A stretch of 64,000 nt of DNA, taken from the NCBI GenBank assembly GCA_028868995.1, contig JAGWTH010000002.1, forward strand, positions 124,001 through 188,000, read 5' to 3'. The notes under the pieces were generated by a model that was given only the letters and a program-made list of their open reading frames with translations, was not told where the DNA came from and searched no databases. This document shows positions 8,883 to 18,248 of the stretch, piece by piece; the stretch's first letter is position 1, and each line of letters begins with the position of its first letter. Source of the DNA: Burkholderiales bacterium. GTDB lineage: Bacteria; Pseudomonadota; Gammaproteobacteria; Burkholderiales; Burkholderiaceae_C. The translations under genes were made by a program, and so were the position numbers.

Positions 8883-9857
8883 TCACTGCTCGGGGGTGAA
8901 CCCGCTGGCCTTGATGATCGGGCCCCAGTAGGCGAGCTCCTTGCGCTCCTGGGCCTCCAGTTCCCCGCCGGAGCGGAAGTCCGGTGCGAAGGTGAGCTTC
9001 TGCAGCTGCTCGCGCACCTCGGGCAGGCCCATCACCGTCTTCAGCGCGTTCTGCATGCGCTCCAGCTGCGCCTTGGGCGTCTTCGCCGGCGCCCAGACAC
9101 CGGTCCAGGCGTCGCCGGTGTCGACGGCGATGCCCTGCTCCTTGAGCGTCGGCACGTCGGGCAACAGGGGCGAGCGCTGGCCGCCGAACACGCCCAGCAA
9201 CCGCACGCGGCCGGCCTTGGCCTGCTGCAGCACGTCGCCCGCGGTCATGATGCCGGCCGGCACCTGCCCGCCGACCAGGTCGGTGACCAGCGGGCCGTTG
9301 CCGCGGTAGGGAACCACCTGCATCTCCACGCCCACCGCCTTGCCGAACTGCACGCCGGAGAAGTGGGTCTGGCCGCCGGCGCCGGCCGTCCCGAACATGC
9401 TCTTGCCCGGGTTGGCCTTGAGCCACTGCACGTATTCGGCGGCCGTCTTCGCCGGCACCTGGGGACTGACCGCGAGGGCCAGCGGATACCAGGCGACGAT
9501 GCCCACGCCGGCGAAGTCCTTGAGCATGTCGAAGTGCAGGACGCTCACCGGATAGAGCAGGGTCTGGAAGACGGGCGTCGCGTTGGGCGCGACCATGTAG
9601 GTGGTGCCGTCGGGGGCACTGGCCTTGAGGGCCTGGGCCGCGATGCGGCCACCGGCCCCCGGCTTGTTGTCGACGATCACCGGCTGCCGCAGCAGCGTGC
9701 CCAGCTTGTCGGCCAGCACGCGCGCCAGGGTGTCGGTGGAGCCGCCCGGCGGGAAGCCCACCAGCAGCTTGATGGTGTCCGGCTGGGCCTGGGCGGCGAG
9801 CGAGGCGCCGAGCGCGAGGGCGGCCAGCGCGGCGCGGAACAGGGAGGGAATGCGCAT
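8883..9857 (-). CDS. TTT (Bug/TctC family) substrate-binding protein
   Basis: MRIPSLFRAALAALALGASLAAQAQPDTIKLLVGFPPGGSTDTLARVLADKLGTLLRQPVIVDNKPGAGGRIAAQALKASAPDGTTYMVAP. Confidence 0.93.
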   Translation of the reverse strand: MRIPSLFRAALAALALGASLAAQAQPDTIKLLVGFPPGGSTDTLARVLADKLGTLLRQPVIVDNKPGAGGRIAAQALKASAPDGTTYMVAPNATPVFQTLLYPVSVLHFDMLKDFAGVGIVAWYPLALAVSPQVPAKTAAEYVQWLKANPGKSMFGTAGAGGQTHFSGVQFGKAVGVEMQVVPYRGNGPLVTDLVGGQVPAGIMTAGDVLQQAKAGRVRLLGVFGGQRSPLLPDVPTLKEQGIAVDTGDAWTGVWAPAKTPKAQLERMQNALKTVMGLPEVREQLQKLTFAPDFRSGGELEAQERKELAYWGPIIKASGFTPEQ

Positions 9858-9890
9858 GGTTTGTCTCCTTCTGGGTTTGTCGGTGGGGAT

Positions 9891-11018
9891 TCAGGCGGCC
9901 GGATGCAGTTGCCGCAGGTGCCAGTCGGCGTCGCCGAACAGCTGGCCGATCACGATCAGGCGCTTGGCATAGTGGCCGACGCGGCATTCGTCGGTCATGC
10001 CCATCGCGCCATGCATCTGGATGGCGTCCAGGCCGGCCCGCCGGCCAAGCTGCCCGGCCAGCGCCTTCGCGGCCGAGACGATGCGGCGCCGCCGCGCGGC
10101 GTCTGCCTCGGCCACCGCCATCGCGGCGGCGCAGGCCATGGACTTCAGCTGCTCCAGCGCGATGGCCAGATCGGCGACGCGGTGCTGCAGGACCTGGAAT
10201 TTCGCGAGCGGTGCGCCGAACTGCTTGCGCGTGCGCAGGTGCTCCGCCGTCAGTGCGAGCAGGGCCTCCACCGCACCGGCGGCTTCGGCGCACAGCGCGG
10301 CGACGCCGGCATCGAGCGCGGCCTCGATCGCGTCCGCCGCCTCGCCCGCCCGGCCCAGCAGGCGCGACTCGGGAAGGGACACCTCGTCGACATCGACGTG
10401 TGCCGCGCGCCGGCCGTCCAGCGTGTCGAAGCCTCGCACGCGGACGCCCGGCATGCAGGCGTCGACAGCGAACACGCTGAGGCCTGCGCGCGCGTCCCCG
10501 GCGCCGGAGGTGCGCGCGACGACCAGGAGCAGGGCGGCCCGGTCGCCGCCGAGGACCAGCGTCTTGCGCCCGTGCAGCACGTAGCCCCCCGGCGCGCGGC
10601 GGGCCTGCAGCGTGACCCGGGTCCATTCGTGGCGCTGGCCTTCTTCCGCCAGGGCGAGAGCTGCCTGCATCTCTCCGCTGGCCAGGGCCGGCAGCCATTG
10701 CAGCCGCTGCTGCGGCGACCCCAGGGCCGCGAGCAGCTGGCCCGCGATGACGGTGGAGGGGACGAAGGCGCCGCCGCCCAGCGTGCGACCCAGTTCCTGC
10801 GCCACCAGCATCACTTCCTCCGGGCCCTGCGCGCTGCCGCCGTATTCGGCGGCGAAGGGCAGCCCCAGCAGGCCGAGCTCCGCCATCGCCCGCCAGCGCC
10901 CGCGCTCCTGCTCCGGTGTCTCCGGATCGCCGCGGTGCTGCGGCGGGTACTCGCCTTCGCAGAAGCGCTGCGCCGCTTCGCGCAGCGCGAGGTGATCGTC
11001 GTTCAATGCGAAATCCAT
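9891..11018 (-). CDS. Acyl-CoA dehydrogenase (small-subunit-like, PimD-type)
   Basis: MDFALNDDHLALREAAQRFCEGEYPPQHRGDPETPEQERGRWRAMAELGLLGLPFAAEYGGSAQGPEEVMLVAQELGRTLGGGAFVPSTV...LDAIQMHGAMGMTDECRVGHYAKRL. Confidence 0.88.
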   Translation of the reverse strand: MDFALNDDHLALREAAQRFCEGEYPPQHRGDPETPEQERGRWRAMAELGLLGLPFAAEYGGSAQGPEEVMLVAQELGRTLGGGAFVPSTVIAGQLLAALGSPQQRLQWLPALASGEMQAALALAEEGQRHEWTRVTLQARRAPGGYVLHGRKTLVLGGDRAALLLVVARTSGAGDARAGLSVFAVDACMPGVRVRGFDTLDGRRAAHVDVDEVSLPESRLLGRAGEAADAIEAALDAGVAALCAEAAGAVEALLALTAEHLRTRKQFGAPLAKFQVLQHRVADLAIALEQLKSMACAAAMAVAEADAARRRRIVSAAKALAGQLGRRAGLDAIQMHGAMGMTDECRVGHYAKRLIVIGQLFGDADWHLRQLHPAA

Positions 11019-11035
11019 GCGATCCTCCCGCGCGC

Positions 11036-12229
11036 TCACCAGGCTTCCAGGGCGGCGCGCGCGATCAGGTTGCGCTGCACCTCGTTGGTCCCGCCGTAGA
11101 TGCTCACCTTGCGGGCATCCAGGCAGTTGGCGGCGACGGCCGCCAGGTTTTCGTCCACGGCCGCCTGGTCCAGGTGTTCCAGGAACTGGGCATCGGCACT
11201 GAAGGGCACCGCATCCGGTCCGGCGATGTCCACCAGCGTCTCGTAGATCGCCTGGCGCAGCTCGGTGCCGCGCACCTTGAGCATGGAGGCCTCCACCGCC
11301 GGCGTGCGGCTGCGCTGGCCGGGCGCCAGCAGGCGCAGGGCGGTGAACTCCAGCGCCATCAGTTCGGCCTCGAACTGCGCCAGCCGCGCCCGCAGCAGCG
11401 GGTCGTCGGCCAGGTCCAGCTGCGCCGCCAGCCGGCGGGCGCGGGCGAGCTGCTGCTTGCACGAGCCGATGCCGGCGATGCCGGTGCGCTCGTGGCCCAG
11501 GAGGAACTTGCCGCAGGTCCAGCCCTTGTGCAGTTCGCCGACCAGGTTCTCCACCGGCACGCGCACGTTGTCCAGGTAGCACTCGTTCAGGTCGGTGCCG
11601 CCTTCGAGCATGCGGATCGGCCGCACCGTCACGCCCGGCGTGGTCATGTCGATCAGCAGGAAGGAGATGCCTTCCTGCGGCTTGGCCGCGGCCGGGTCGG
11701 TGCGCACCAGGGCGAACATCATCGAGCACCAGTGCGCGTAGGAGGTCCAGACCTTGTGGCCGTTGACCACGAAGTGCCGGCCGTCGGGCTCCAGCGCCGC
11801 GGTGGTCCGCACGGCCGCGAGGTCGGAGCCGGCGCCCGGCTCGGAGAAGCCCTGGGCCCACCAGGTGTTGCTCTGGCGGATGTCGGGCAGGTACTTCGCC
11901 TTCTGTTCAGGCGTGCCGAAGGCGATCAGCACCGGCCCCAGCATCTGGATGCCGCTGGCGATGATGCGCGGCGCGCCGGCCAGCTGCGTCTCCTCGTCGA
12001 ACAGGTAGCGCTGCACGTGGGTCCAGCCCGGCCCGCCGTGCTCCACCGGCCAGCCCGGCGTGAGCCAGCCGCGGGCTTCGAGGATGCGGAACCAGGTGAC
12101 GTAGTCCGCGTGCTCCAGGCGCAGTCCCAGTTCGACCTTGCGGCGGATGTCCGCCGGCAACTGCTCGCGCACGAAGGCGCGCACTTCCTGGCGGAAGGCC
12201 TCTTCGGCCACGGTGAATCGCAGGCGCAT
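11036..12229 (-). CDS. Acyl-CoA dehydrogenase (large-subunit-like, PimC-type)
   Basis: MRLRFTVAEEAFRQEVRAFVREQLPADIRRKVELGLRLEHADYVTWFRILEARGWLTPGWPVEHGGPGW...WWAQGFSEPGAGSDLAAVRTTA...IYGGTNEVQRNLIARAAL. Confidence 0.9.
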   Translation of the reverse strand: MRLRFTVAEEAFRQEVRAFVREQLPADIRRKVELGLRLEHADYVTWFRILEARGWLTPGWPVEHGGPGWTHVQRYLFDEETQLAGAPRIIASGIQMLGPVLIAFGTPEQKAKYLPDIRQSNTWWAQGFSEPGAGSDLAAVRTTAALEPDGRHFVVNGHKVWTSYAHWCSMMFALVRTDPAAAKPQEGISFLLIDMTTPGVTVRPIRMLEGGTDLNECYLDNVRVPVENLVGELHKGWTCGKFLLGHERTGIAGIGSCKQQLARARRLAAQLDLADDPLLRARLAQFEAELMALEFTALRLLAPGQRSRTPAVEASMLKVRGTELRQAIYETLVDIAGPDAVPFSADAQFLEHLDQAAVDENLAAVAANCLDARKVSIYGGTNEVQRNLIARAALEAW

Positions 12230-12233
12230 CGCT

Positions 12234-14384
12234 TCAGGCCTCCGTGGCGACGACCAGCGCATCGAGCGCCAGCACCGGCTGCGGCGAGCCGGCGGGATAG
12301 GCGACGAGCGGGTTGATGTCGATCTCGGCGATGCGCGGGTTGGCGCGCATCTGCGCCCCGACCAGCGCCACCGCGCGCGCGACGGCGGCGAAGTCCACTC
12401 CGGCCTCGCCGCGCGTGCCGCGCAGCACGGCGGCCGCCTTCAGCCGCTCCAGTTCGCGCACGATGTCCTCCTCGGCCAGGTCGGGCGCGAGCAGGCGCAC
12501 GTCCTTCAGCGCCTCGATCCAGATGCCGCCCAGGCCCACCAGCACCACCGGGCCCCAGTCGGCATCGCGCTTCGCCCCGACCACCAGCTCCAGGCCGCGC
12601 GGGCCCATGGCCTCGACCAGCGCGCCGTCGAGAGTCAATCCCGGCCGGTGCCTGCGGATGCTGGCGTGCAGGCGATCCCAGCCCGCGCGCAGCGCGGGCT
12701 CGTCGGCCAGGCCCACCAGCACGCCGCCCACGTCGCTCTTGTGCGGCAGCTCGCTGGCCTGGGCCTTCAGCACCACGGGGTAGCCGATCGTGCCGGCGAT
12801 GCGCACGGCCTCGTCCACGGAGGTGGCGAGTTCACCCCGGGGCACCGGCAGGCCGGCCTGCGCCAGCCAGCGCTTGCCCTGGTATTCGGCGAAGATGCCG
12901 TTGGCCGGGACCGCGCCCGGCAGCGCCAGCGCGGGCCGCAGCGGGGTGACCGCACGGGCGGCGCGCTGCAGGGCCTCGCCGTAGGCCGCAACCTGGCGCA
13001 GGGCGCGCAGAGCACGTTCGGCCGAGCGGAATAGCGGCACGCCGCTGGCGCGGATGGCTTCCAGGAAGAAGGGCTCGACGGGGCTGTCGTCGCCGGTGAG
13101 CACCAGCACCGCGGGCTTGGCGGCGCGCGCCAGGGCCGGCACGATGTGGTCGGCCTTGTCCCGCTGCGCCACCGACGGACCGACCGGGATGGCGAGCACC
13201 ACGTTGCCGATGTGCGTGTCGCCCTGCAGCGTGAGCAGCAGCTCGCCCACCAGGCCCGGCTGGCGCACGCCGATGGTCGTGTAGTCGAGCGGGTTCTCGG
13301 CGACGGCATAAGCCGGCAGCATCGCGCGCAGCTGCTGCACCGTCCCCTCGGCTAGCGCGGGCAGGGGCAGGCCCAGGTCCTCGGCGAAGTCCAGCGCGAT
13401 GTTCTTCATCGCGCCCGAGCCGGTCATGAAGGCGGTGCCGCCGGCCGGGGGCTGCGGGTGGCGCTGCAGGATGGCGGTGACGTCCAGCAGTTCGTCCAGC
13501 GAATCCACCACCACCACCGCCTCGCGGCGCAGCACCGCGCAGGCCGTGGCGTGGTCGCCGGCCAGCGCCCCGGTATGCGATTGCGCGGCCTCGCGGGCCC
13601 GGGCGCTGCGCCCGGGCATCAGCAGCACGATGGGCTTGCCGGCCGCGCGGGCCCGGGCCGCCAGGGCCCGAAAGCGCTGCGGCGCGCGCAGCTGCTCGGC
13701 ATACACGGTGACGACGCGGGTGGCCGCGTCGTCGACGAAGTGCGCGAGCACGTCCTCGACGCAGACCGAGACCTCGTTGCCGGTGGAGAACACCGTGCGC
13801 ACCGGCACCCCGCGCGCGAGCAGCGCATCGCGCAGGTTGGCGGCCATGAAGCCGCTCTGGGCGACGATGCCCACGCCGGGCCGCGTCTCGCGCTCGCGTG
13901 CGGCGAGCGGCTCGAAGGTCACCGGCACGCCGTCGGCGAGGTTGGTGAACCCCATGCAGTTGGGACCGACGATCAGGATGCCGGCGGCGCGGGCCGCATC
14001 CGCCAGGGCCTGCTGGCGCGCCTGGCCTTCCGGCCCGGCCTCGGCATAGCCGGAGGCGAACAGCACGGCAGCATGGCAGCGGCGTCCGGCGAGCTGCCGC
14101 ACCGCATCCGGCACGCCGGACTCGGGGATGGCCAGCACGGCGAGGTCGATGTCCTCCGGCAGTTGGTCGATCGTCCTGACGCAGGAGCGGCCGTTGATTT
14201 CGTCGCTGCTGCGGCTGACCAGGTGCAGTGCGCCGGCGAAGCCGAAGCGCTCCAGGTTGGCCTGGACGAAGCCGCCGAAGGAGCGGGGATCGGCGGAGGC
14301 GCCGACGATGGCGATGGAGCGGGGGCGCAGCACGCGGTGCAGCGGCGGGCCCGCAGGATCGGCGGGAAGGGAGGGGACCGTCAT
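12234..14384 (-). CDS. Acetate--CoA ligase family protein (ADP-forming acyl-CoA synthetase, CoA-binding plus ATP-grasp)
   Basis: HRVLRPRSIAIVGASADPRSFGGFVQANLERFGFAGALHLV...GFMAANLRDALLARGVPVRTVFSTGNEVSV...RIAGTIGYPVVLKAQASELPHKSDVGGVLVGLADE. Confidence 0.9.
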   Translation of the reverse strand: MTVPSLPADPAGPPLHRVLRPRSIAIVGASADPRSFGGFVQANLERFGFAGALHLVSRSSDEINGRSCVRTIDQLPEDIDLAVLAIPESGVPDAVRQLAGRRCHAAVLFASGYAEAGPEGQARQQALADAARAAGILIVGPNCMGFTNLADGVPVTFEPLAARERETRPGVGIVAQSGFMAANLRDALLARGVPVRTVFSTGNEVSVCVEDVLAHFVDDAATRVVTVYAEQLRAPQRFRALAARARAAGKPIVLLMPGRSARAREAAQSHTGALAGDHATACAVLRREAVVVVDSLDELLDVTAILQRHPQPPAGGTAFMTGSGAMKNIALDFAEDLGLPLPALAEGTVQQLRAMLPAYAVAENPLDYTTIGVRQPGLVGELLLTLQGDTHIGNVVLAIPVGPSVAQRDKADHIVPALARAAKPAVLVLTGDDSPVEPFFLEAIRASGVPLFRSAERALRALRQVAAYGEALQRAARAVTPLRPALALPGAVPANGIFAEYQGKRWLAQAGLPVPRGELATSVDEAVRIAGTIGYPVVLKAQASELPHKSDVGGVLVGLADEPALRAGWDRLHASIRRHRPGLTLDGALVEAMGPRGLELVVGAKRDADWGPVVLVGLGGIWIEALKDVRLLAPDLAEEDIVRELERLKAAAVLRGTRGEAGVDFAAVARAVALVGAQMRANPRIAEIDINPLVAYPAGSPQPVLALDALVVATEA

Positions 14385-14435
14385 GGAGACCAGAAGCCTT
14401 TCGGGCGGCCTGTGGGGCCGCGTCGGTCTGGATTT

Positions 14436-14449
14436 TGTGGCATGCCACA
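14436..14449. promoter_or_regulatory. Perfect 14-bp palindrome TGTGGCATGCCACA in the divergent promoter region (candidate regulator operator)
   Basis: TGTGGCA/TGCCACA read directly at 14436-14449, 52 bp upstream of the minus-strand synthetase start, in a locally AT-richer intergenic region. Confidence 0.45.
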
Positions 14450-14723
14450 GATGAATGTAAATACACCAGAGATGAAATTTTGGTGTTTATTCGGGTTTGT
14501 ACCTAGACGAGGACAGGCGTGTCCGGGATCCGCGTGGCTGGTTCGCAGGCTGCGTGTCCCCGTGCTTCTACAGAGGAGAGTTCGATCTCCCTCGGGCCCG
14601 GCAGGAGGTCCTGGCGAACATGCGGGTAGGATGGTGCACGTCCGTCCGGAGGGACTGGAAAGGCATTCTTGAAGAAAGTTCTTGCATGCCAGAAGACTTG
14701 CTTGGTATATTTGGAGCCATCAC

Positions 14724-15470
14724 ATGGAACACATCGACTCGCTCGACCACGCCCTCGACACGGAGCCGGCTGCGTCCGGGGAGGAGGCGCGCCCGCGCGG
14801 TGGCCGCGCCGCCGAGATCCGCGAGGCGCTGCAGGAAGAGATCGAGACGGGCAAGCTGCCGCCCGGCAGCCCGCTGGACGAGCGCGCCCTGGCGGCACGC
14901 TTCCAGGTCTCGCGCACGCCGGTGCGCGAGGCGCTGCAGCAGCTGGCCGCGCACAAGCTGGTGACCATCGCGCCGCGCCAGGGCATCACGGTCGCGCGGC
15001 TGTCCATCAGCCGGGTGCGCGCGATCATGGAAGGCATCGGCGAGCTGGAGGCCACCTGCGCCCGGCTGGCCGCCCGCCGCGTCGACGACGCCCTGCGCCG
15101 CAAGCTCGAAGCGGCGCTGCAGCAGTGCCAGGACGCCGCCGTGGAGGGCGGGACCGAGGAATACGGCGCCGCGAACGTCGCCTTCCACGAGGTGATCTAC
15201 GTCGGCAGCCGCAATCCCTACCTCGCGGACCTGATCCGCGACGCGCGCCGGCAGATCCTGCGCTACCGCCTGCGCGACTTCGTGACCAAGGCGCAGATCA
15301 ACCAGTCGCTGCAGGACCACCGCAGGATCGCCCGCGCCATCGAGGACGGCGACGAGGTGGCCGCGGGCCAGCAGATGCTGCTGCACGTGCCTTCCGGTTC
15401 GACCGGCTTTTCCGAATTCCTCGCGCGCATTCCCATGCACCTGTTCGAGGCCGAGCCGGGCGACGCCTGA
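14724..15470 (+). CDS. GntR family (FCD-type) transcriptional regulator
   Basis: AAEIREALQEEIETGKLPPGSPLDERALAARFQVSRTPVREALQQLAAHKLVTIAPRQGITVARLSISRVRAIMEGIGELEATCARLAARRV: GntR wHTH followed by all-helical FCD. An alternative start exists at 14682. Confidence 0.93.
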   Translation: MEHIDSLDHALDTEPAASGEEARPRGGRAAEIREALQEEIETGKLPPGSPLDERALAARFQVSRTPVREALQQLAAHKLVTIAPRQGITVARLSISRVRAIMEGIGELEATCARLAARRVDDALRRKLEAALQQCQDAAVEGGTEEYGAANVAFHEVIYVGSRNPYLADLIRDARRQILRYRLRDFVTKAQINQSLQDHRRIARAIEDGDEVAAGQQMLLHVPSGSTGFSEFLARIPMHLFEAEPGDA

Positions 15471-15499
15471 GCCGCCTCCTCCCCGAAAGCCCCACCCGC

Positions 15500-15886
15500 A
15501 TGACCCGTCCGCCCCGCTCGATCGACGTCCCCGGCGCCTCGCACAAGGCGCCCATCCCGGCGGCGGCCCGGGTCGGCAACCTGATCTGCACCTCGGCGAT
15601 CTCGGGCAAGGACCCGGCCAGCGGCGAGCTGCCGGCCGATGCAGGCACGCAGGCGCGCAACACCTTCGCCAACCTGCACGCCGTGCTGCAGGCTGGCGGC
15701 GCCTCGCTGGAAGACGTGGTGAAGCTGGCCGTCACGATCAAGGACAACGCGGTGCGCGAGGCGGTCAATTCCGAATGGCACGCCTGCTTCCCCGACCCGC
15801 ACGACCGGCCGGCGCGGCACATCGTCGTGCAGGACCTGCAGCACGGCATGTGGCTGCAGGTCGAGGCGATGGCGGTGCTGCGCTAG
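15500..15886 (+). CDS. RidA (YjgF/YER057c/UK114) family protein
   Basis: MTRPPRSIDVPGASHKAPIPAAARVGNLICTSAISGKDPASGELPADAGTQARNTFANLHAVLQAGGASLEDVVKLAVTIKD. Confidence 0.9.
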   Translation: MTRPPRSIDVPGASHKAPIPAAARVGNLICTSAISGKDPASGELPADAGTQARNTFANLHAVLQAGGASLEDVVKLAVTIKDNAVREAVNSEWHACFPDPHDRPARHIVVQDLQHGMWLQVEAMAVLR

Positions 15887-15930
15887 CCCCGCCTCCCCGG
15901 CTCCCCGATCCACCCGAAGAGACAAGGTCC

Positions 15931-16926
15931 ATGATCATCGATTCCCACGCCCACGTCGTGATGCCGCCGCAGAGCTTCCGCTTCATGGCGGAACTGATCG
16001 GCGGCCGCGGCAATCCCTCGGTGCCGCCGAAGATCCCCGACGAGGCGGTGCGCAAGGTGGCCGAGGAACTGGTCACCATCAACGACAGCGTCGGCACCGA
16101 CGTGCAGTTCATCTCGCCGCGACCCTACCTGCAGATGCACTCGGTCAAGCCGGCGCGCGTCACCGAGCTGTGGACGCGCCACTGCAACGACATCATCGCC
16201 CGGGTGGTCGCGATGTTCCCCGACCGCTTCCGCGGCGTCGCGGGCCTGCCGCAGTACATGCACGAGTCCCCCTCGGTGCGCGCGGTCGCCGAGCTGGAGC
16301 GCTGCGTCAACGAGCTGGGCTTCGTCGGCTGCCTGATCAACCCCGACCCCACCGAGGGCTCCGACCAGCCGCCGCCCGGCCTGGGCGACCCGTTCTGGCA
16401 CCCGCTGTACGAGGCGATGACGCGGCTGGACGTGCCCGGCCTGATCCATTCCGCCGGCAGCTGCAGCGCCCGCGAGTCCTACACGCTGAAGTTCATCAAT
16501 GAGGAGTCGATCGCCATCGTCTCGCTGCTCGGTTCGGACACCTTCGACAAGTTCCCGGACCTGAAGATCGTGGTCGCCCACGGCGGCGGTGCGATCCCCT
16601 ACCAGATGGGGCGCTTCCGCGCCTGGTCGGTGCGCAAGGGGCAGAAGCAGACCTTCGACGAGCAGCTGAGGAAGCTGCACTTCGACACCTGCAACTACTC
16701 GAGGGAATCGACCGAGCTGCTGCTGAAGGTGGCGGGCGTGAAGAACGTCCTGTTCGGCACCGAGAAGCCGGGCACGGGCAGCGCGCGCGACCCGCTGACG
16801 GGACGCGACTACGACGACATGAAGCCGGTGATCGAGAGCATCGAGTGGCTCGACGCGCAGGACCGCGCCGACATCTTCGAGTGCAACTGCCGCCGGCTGT
16901 ACACCCGCGCGTTCAAGCGGGACTGA
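15931..16926 (+). CDS. Amidohydrolase family protein, 4-oxalomesaconate hydratase (LigJ)-like
   Basis: MIIDSHAHVVMPPQSFRFMAELIGG...MFPDRFRGVAGLPQYMHESPSVRAVAELERCVNELGFVGCLINPDPTEG...IVVAHGGGAIPYQMGRFRAW...LHFDTCNYSRESTELLLKVAGVKNVLFGTEKPG. Confidence 0.85.
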   Translation: MIIDSHAHVVMPPQSFRFMAELIGGRGNPSVPPKIPDEAVRKVAEELVTINDSVGTDVQFISPRPYLQMHSVKPARVTELWTRHCNDIIARVVAMFPDRFRGVAGLPQYMHESPSVRAVAELERCVNELGFVGCLINPDPTEGSDQPPPGLGDPFWHPLYEAMTRLDVPGLIHSAGSCSARESYTLKFINEESIAIVSLLGSDTFDKFPDLKIVVAHGGGAIPYQMGRFRAWSVRKGQKQTFDEQLRKLHFDTCNYSRESTELLLKVAGVKNVLFGTEKPGTGSARDPLTGRDYDDMKPVIESIEWLDAQDRADIFECNCRRLYTRAFKRD

Positions 16927-16956
16927 CGGGCGGACGGCCCGGGCGAGGAGACGGAC

Positions 16957-18192
16957 ATGGCGATGAGCCGCGAAGACAACGAACTGCTCACGCGCGTCGA
17001 GAACGGCGCGCCCATGGGCGAGATGATCCGCCAGCACTACTGGCTGCCGGCCGTGCCTTCGAGCAAGCTGGAGGCCGACGGCGCGCCGGTGCGCGTGCGG
17101 CTGCTGGGAAGCAACTACGTCGCGTTCCGCGCCACCGACGGCACCGCGGGCGTGCTGGACGAGCTGTGCCCGCACCGCCGCGCCTCGCTGGCGCTGGGCC
17201 GCAACGAGGACAACGGCCTGCGCTGCATCTATCACGGCTGGAAGCTCGACGCGAAGGGCGAGGTGGTGGAGGCGCCCAACCACACGGGTAACCAGGAGCA
17301 GTTCTGCAAGCACGTGCGCGTGAACCGCTACACCACGGTCGACCGCGGCGGCATCGTGTGGGTGTGGCTCGGCCGGGGCGAGCAGCCGCCGCCCTTCCCC
17401 GAACTGCCCTTCGTCGACCTGCCGGCGGCGCAGCGCTCGGTCACCTCGGTGGAGGTGCCGACCAACTGGGTGCAGGCGGTGGAGGCCTCGATGGACTCCT
17501 CGCACGTCGGCGTGCTGCACGAGTCCACGACGCAGATCACTGCGGGCGGCGGCAACGAGCGCATGCTCATGACCAAGGCGCTGGCGCCGAAGCTGGAGTT
17601 CGAGGACCGGCCCTACGGCTACCGCTACGCCGCGCTGCGTGCGTTGCCCGACGACAAGGTCTACGCGCGCGTCAACAACTTCGTGATGCCCTGGTACGGC
17701 ATCATCTGCCCGCCCGACGCCAACGGTCCGACCACCGTGTTCTTCTCCACGCCGGTGGACGACGTCACGCACCGCGGCTGGTTCGTGCAGTTCAACCCGC
17801 ACCGGCCGCTGGGCATGACGATCATGTCGGCCTCGCCGGACGTCTGGAACTTCCCGCCGCTGCCGCCGGGCGAGGCGAAGGACAACTGGGGCCAGAACCG
17901 CGACCTGATGAAGCGCGGCCACAAGACCGGCTTCCCGCAGCACCTGGGCACCGAGGACTTCGCGATGTTCATCAGCCAGGGTCCCATCTACGACCGCACC
18001 CAGGAACAGCTGTGCTCCGCCGACGGAGCGGTGATGCGGGTGCGCCAGCTGCTGCTGCGCGCCGCGCGCGAATTCATGGAGGGCCGCACGCCGACCCAGG
18101 CCGCGCATCCGGAGCTGGACTACCGGGCGGTCCGCTCCGTGGGCGGCGTGATTCCCGCCGGCGCCGACTGGCGCGCGCTGGCCGACCGCTGA
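16957..18192 (+). CDS. Aromatic ring-hydroxylating oxygenase alpha subunit (Rieske; phthalate 4,5-dioxygenase-like)
   Basis: MSREDNELLTRVENGAPMGEMIRQHYWLPAVPSSKLEADGAPVRVRLLGSNYVAFRATDGTAGVLDELCPHRRASLALGRNEDNGLRCIYHGWK: Rieske CxH...CxxH. Confidence 0.93.
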   Translation: MAMSREDNELLTRVENGAPMGEMIRQHYWLPAVPSSKLEADGAPVRVRLLGSNYVAFRATDGTAGVLDELCPHRRASLALGRNEDNGLRCIYHGWKLDAKGEVVEAPNHTGNQEQFCKHVRVNRYTTVDRGGIVWVWLGRGEQPPPFPELPFVDLPAAQRSVTSVEVPTNWVQAVEASMDSSHVGVLHESTTQITAGGGNERMLMTKALAPKLEFEDRPYGYRYAALRALPDDKVYARVNNFVMPWYGIICPPDANGPTTVFFSTPVDDVTHRGWFVQFNPHRPLGMTIMSASPDVWNFPPLPPGEAKDNWGQNRDLMKRGHKTGFPQHLGTEDFAMFISQGPIYDRTQEQLCSADGAVMRVRQLLLRAAREFMEGRTPTQAAHPELDYRAVRSVGGVIPAGADWRALADR

Positions 18193-18248
18193 GGGCAGGA
18201 CAGGGCGCGCAGACGCCGCACCGCCCGCAGCAAGCAAAGGAGACCCGC

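Noticed and set aside
14503-14964. Overlapping ORFs 14497-14964 (+) and 14503-14898 (-) in the control region
   Set aside because: No family resemblance, weak composition, and they conflict with the well-supported GntR gene.
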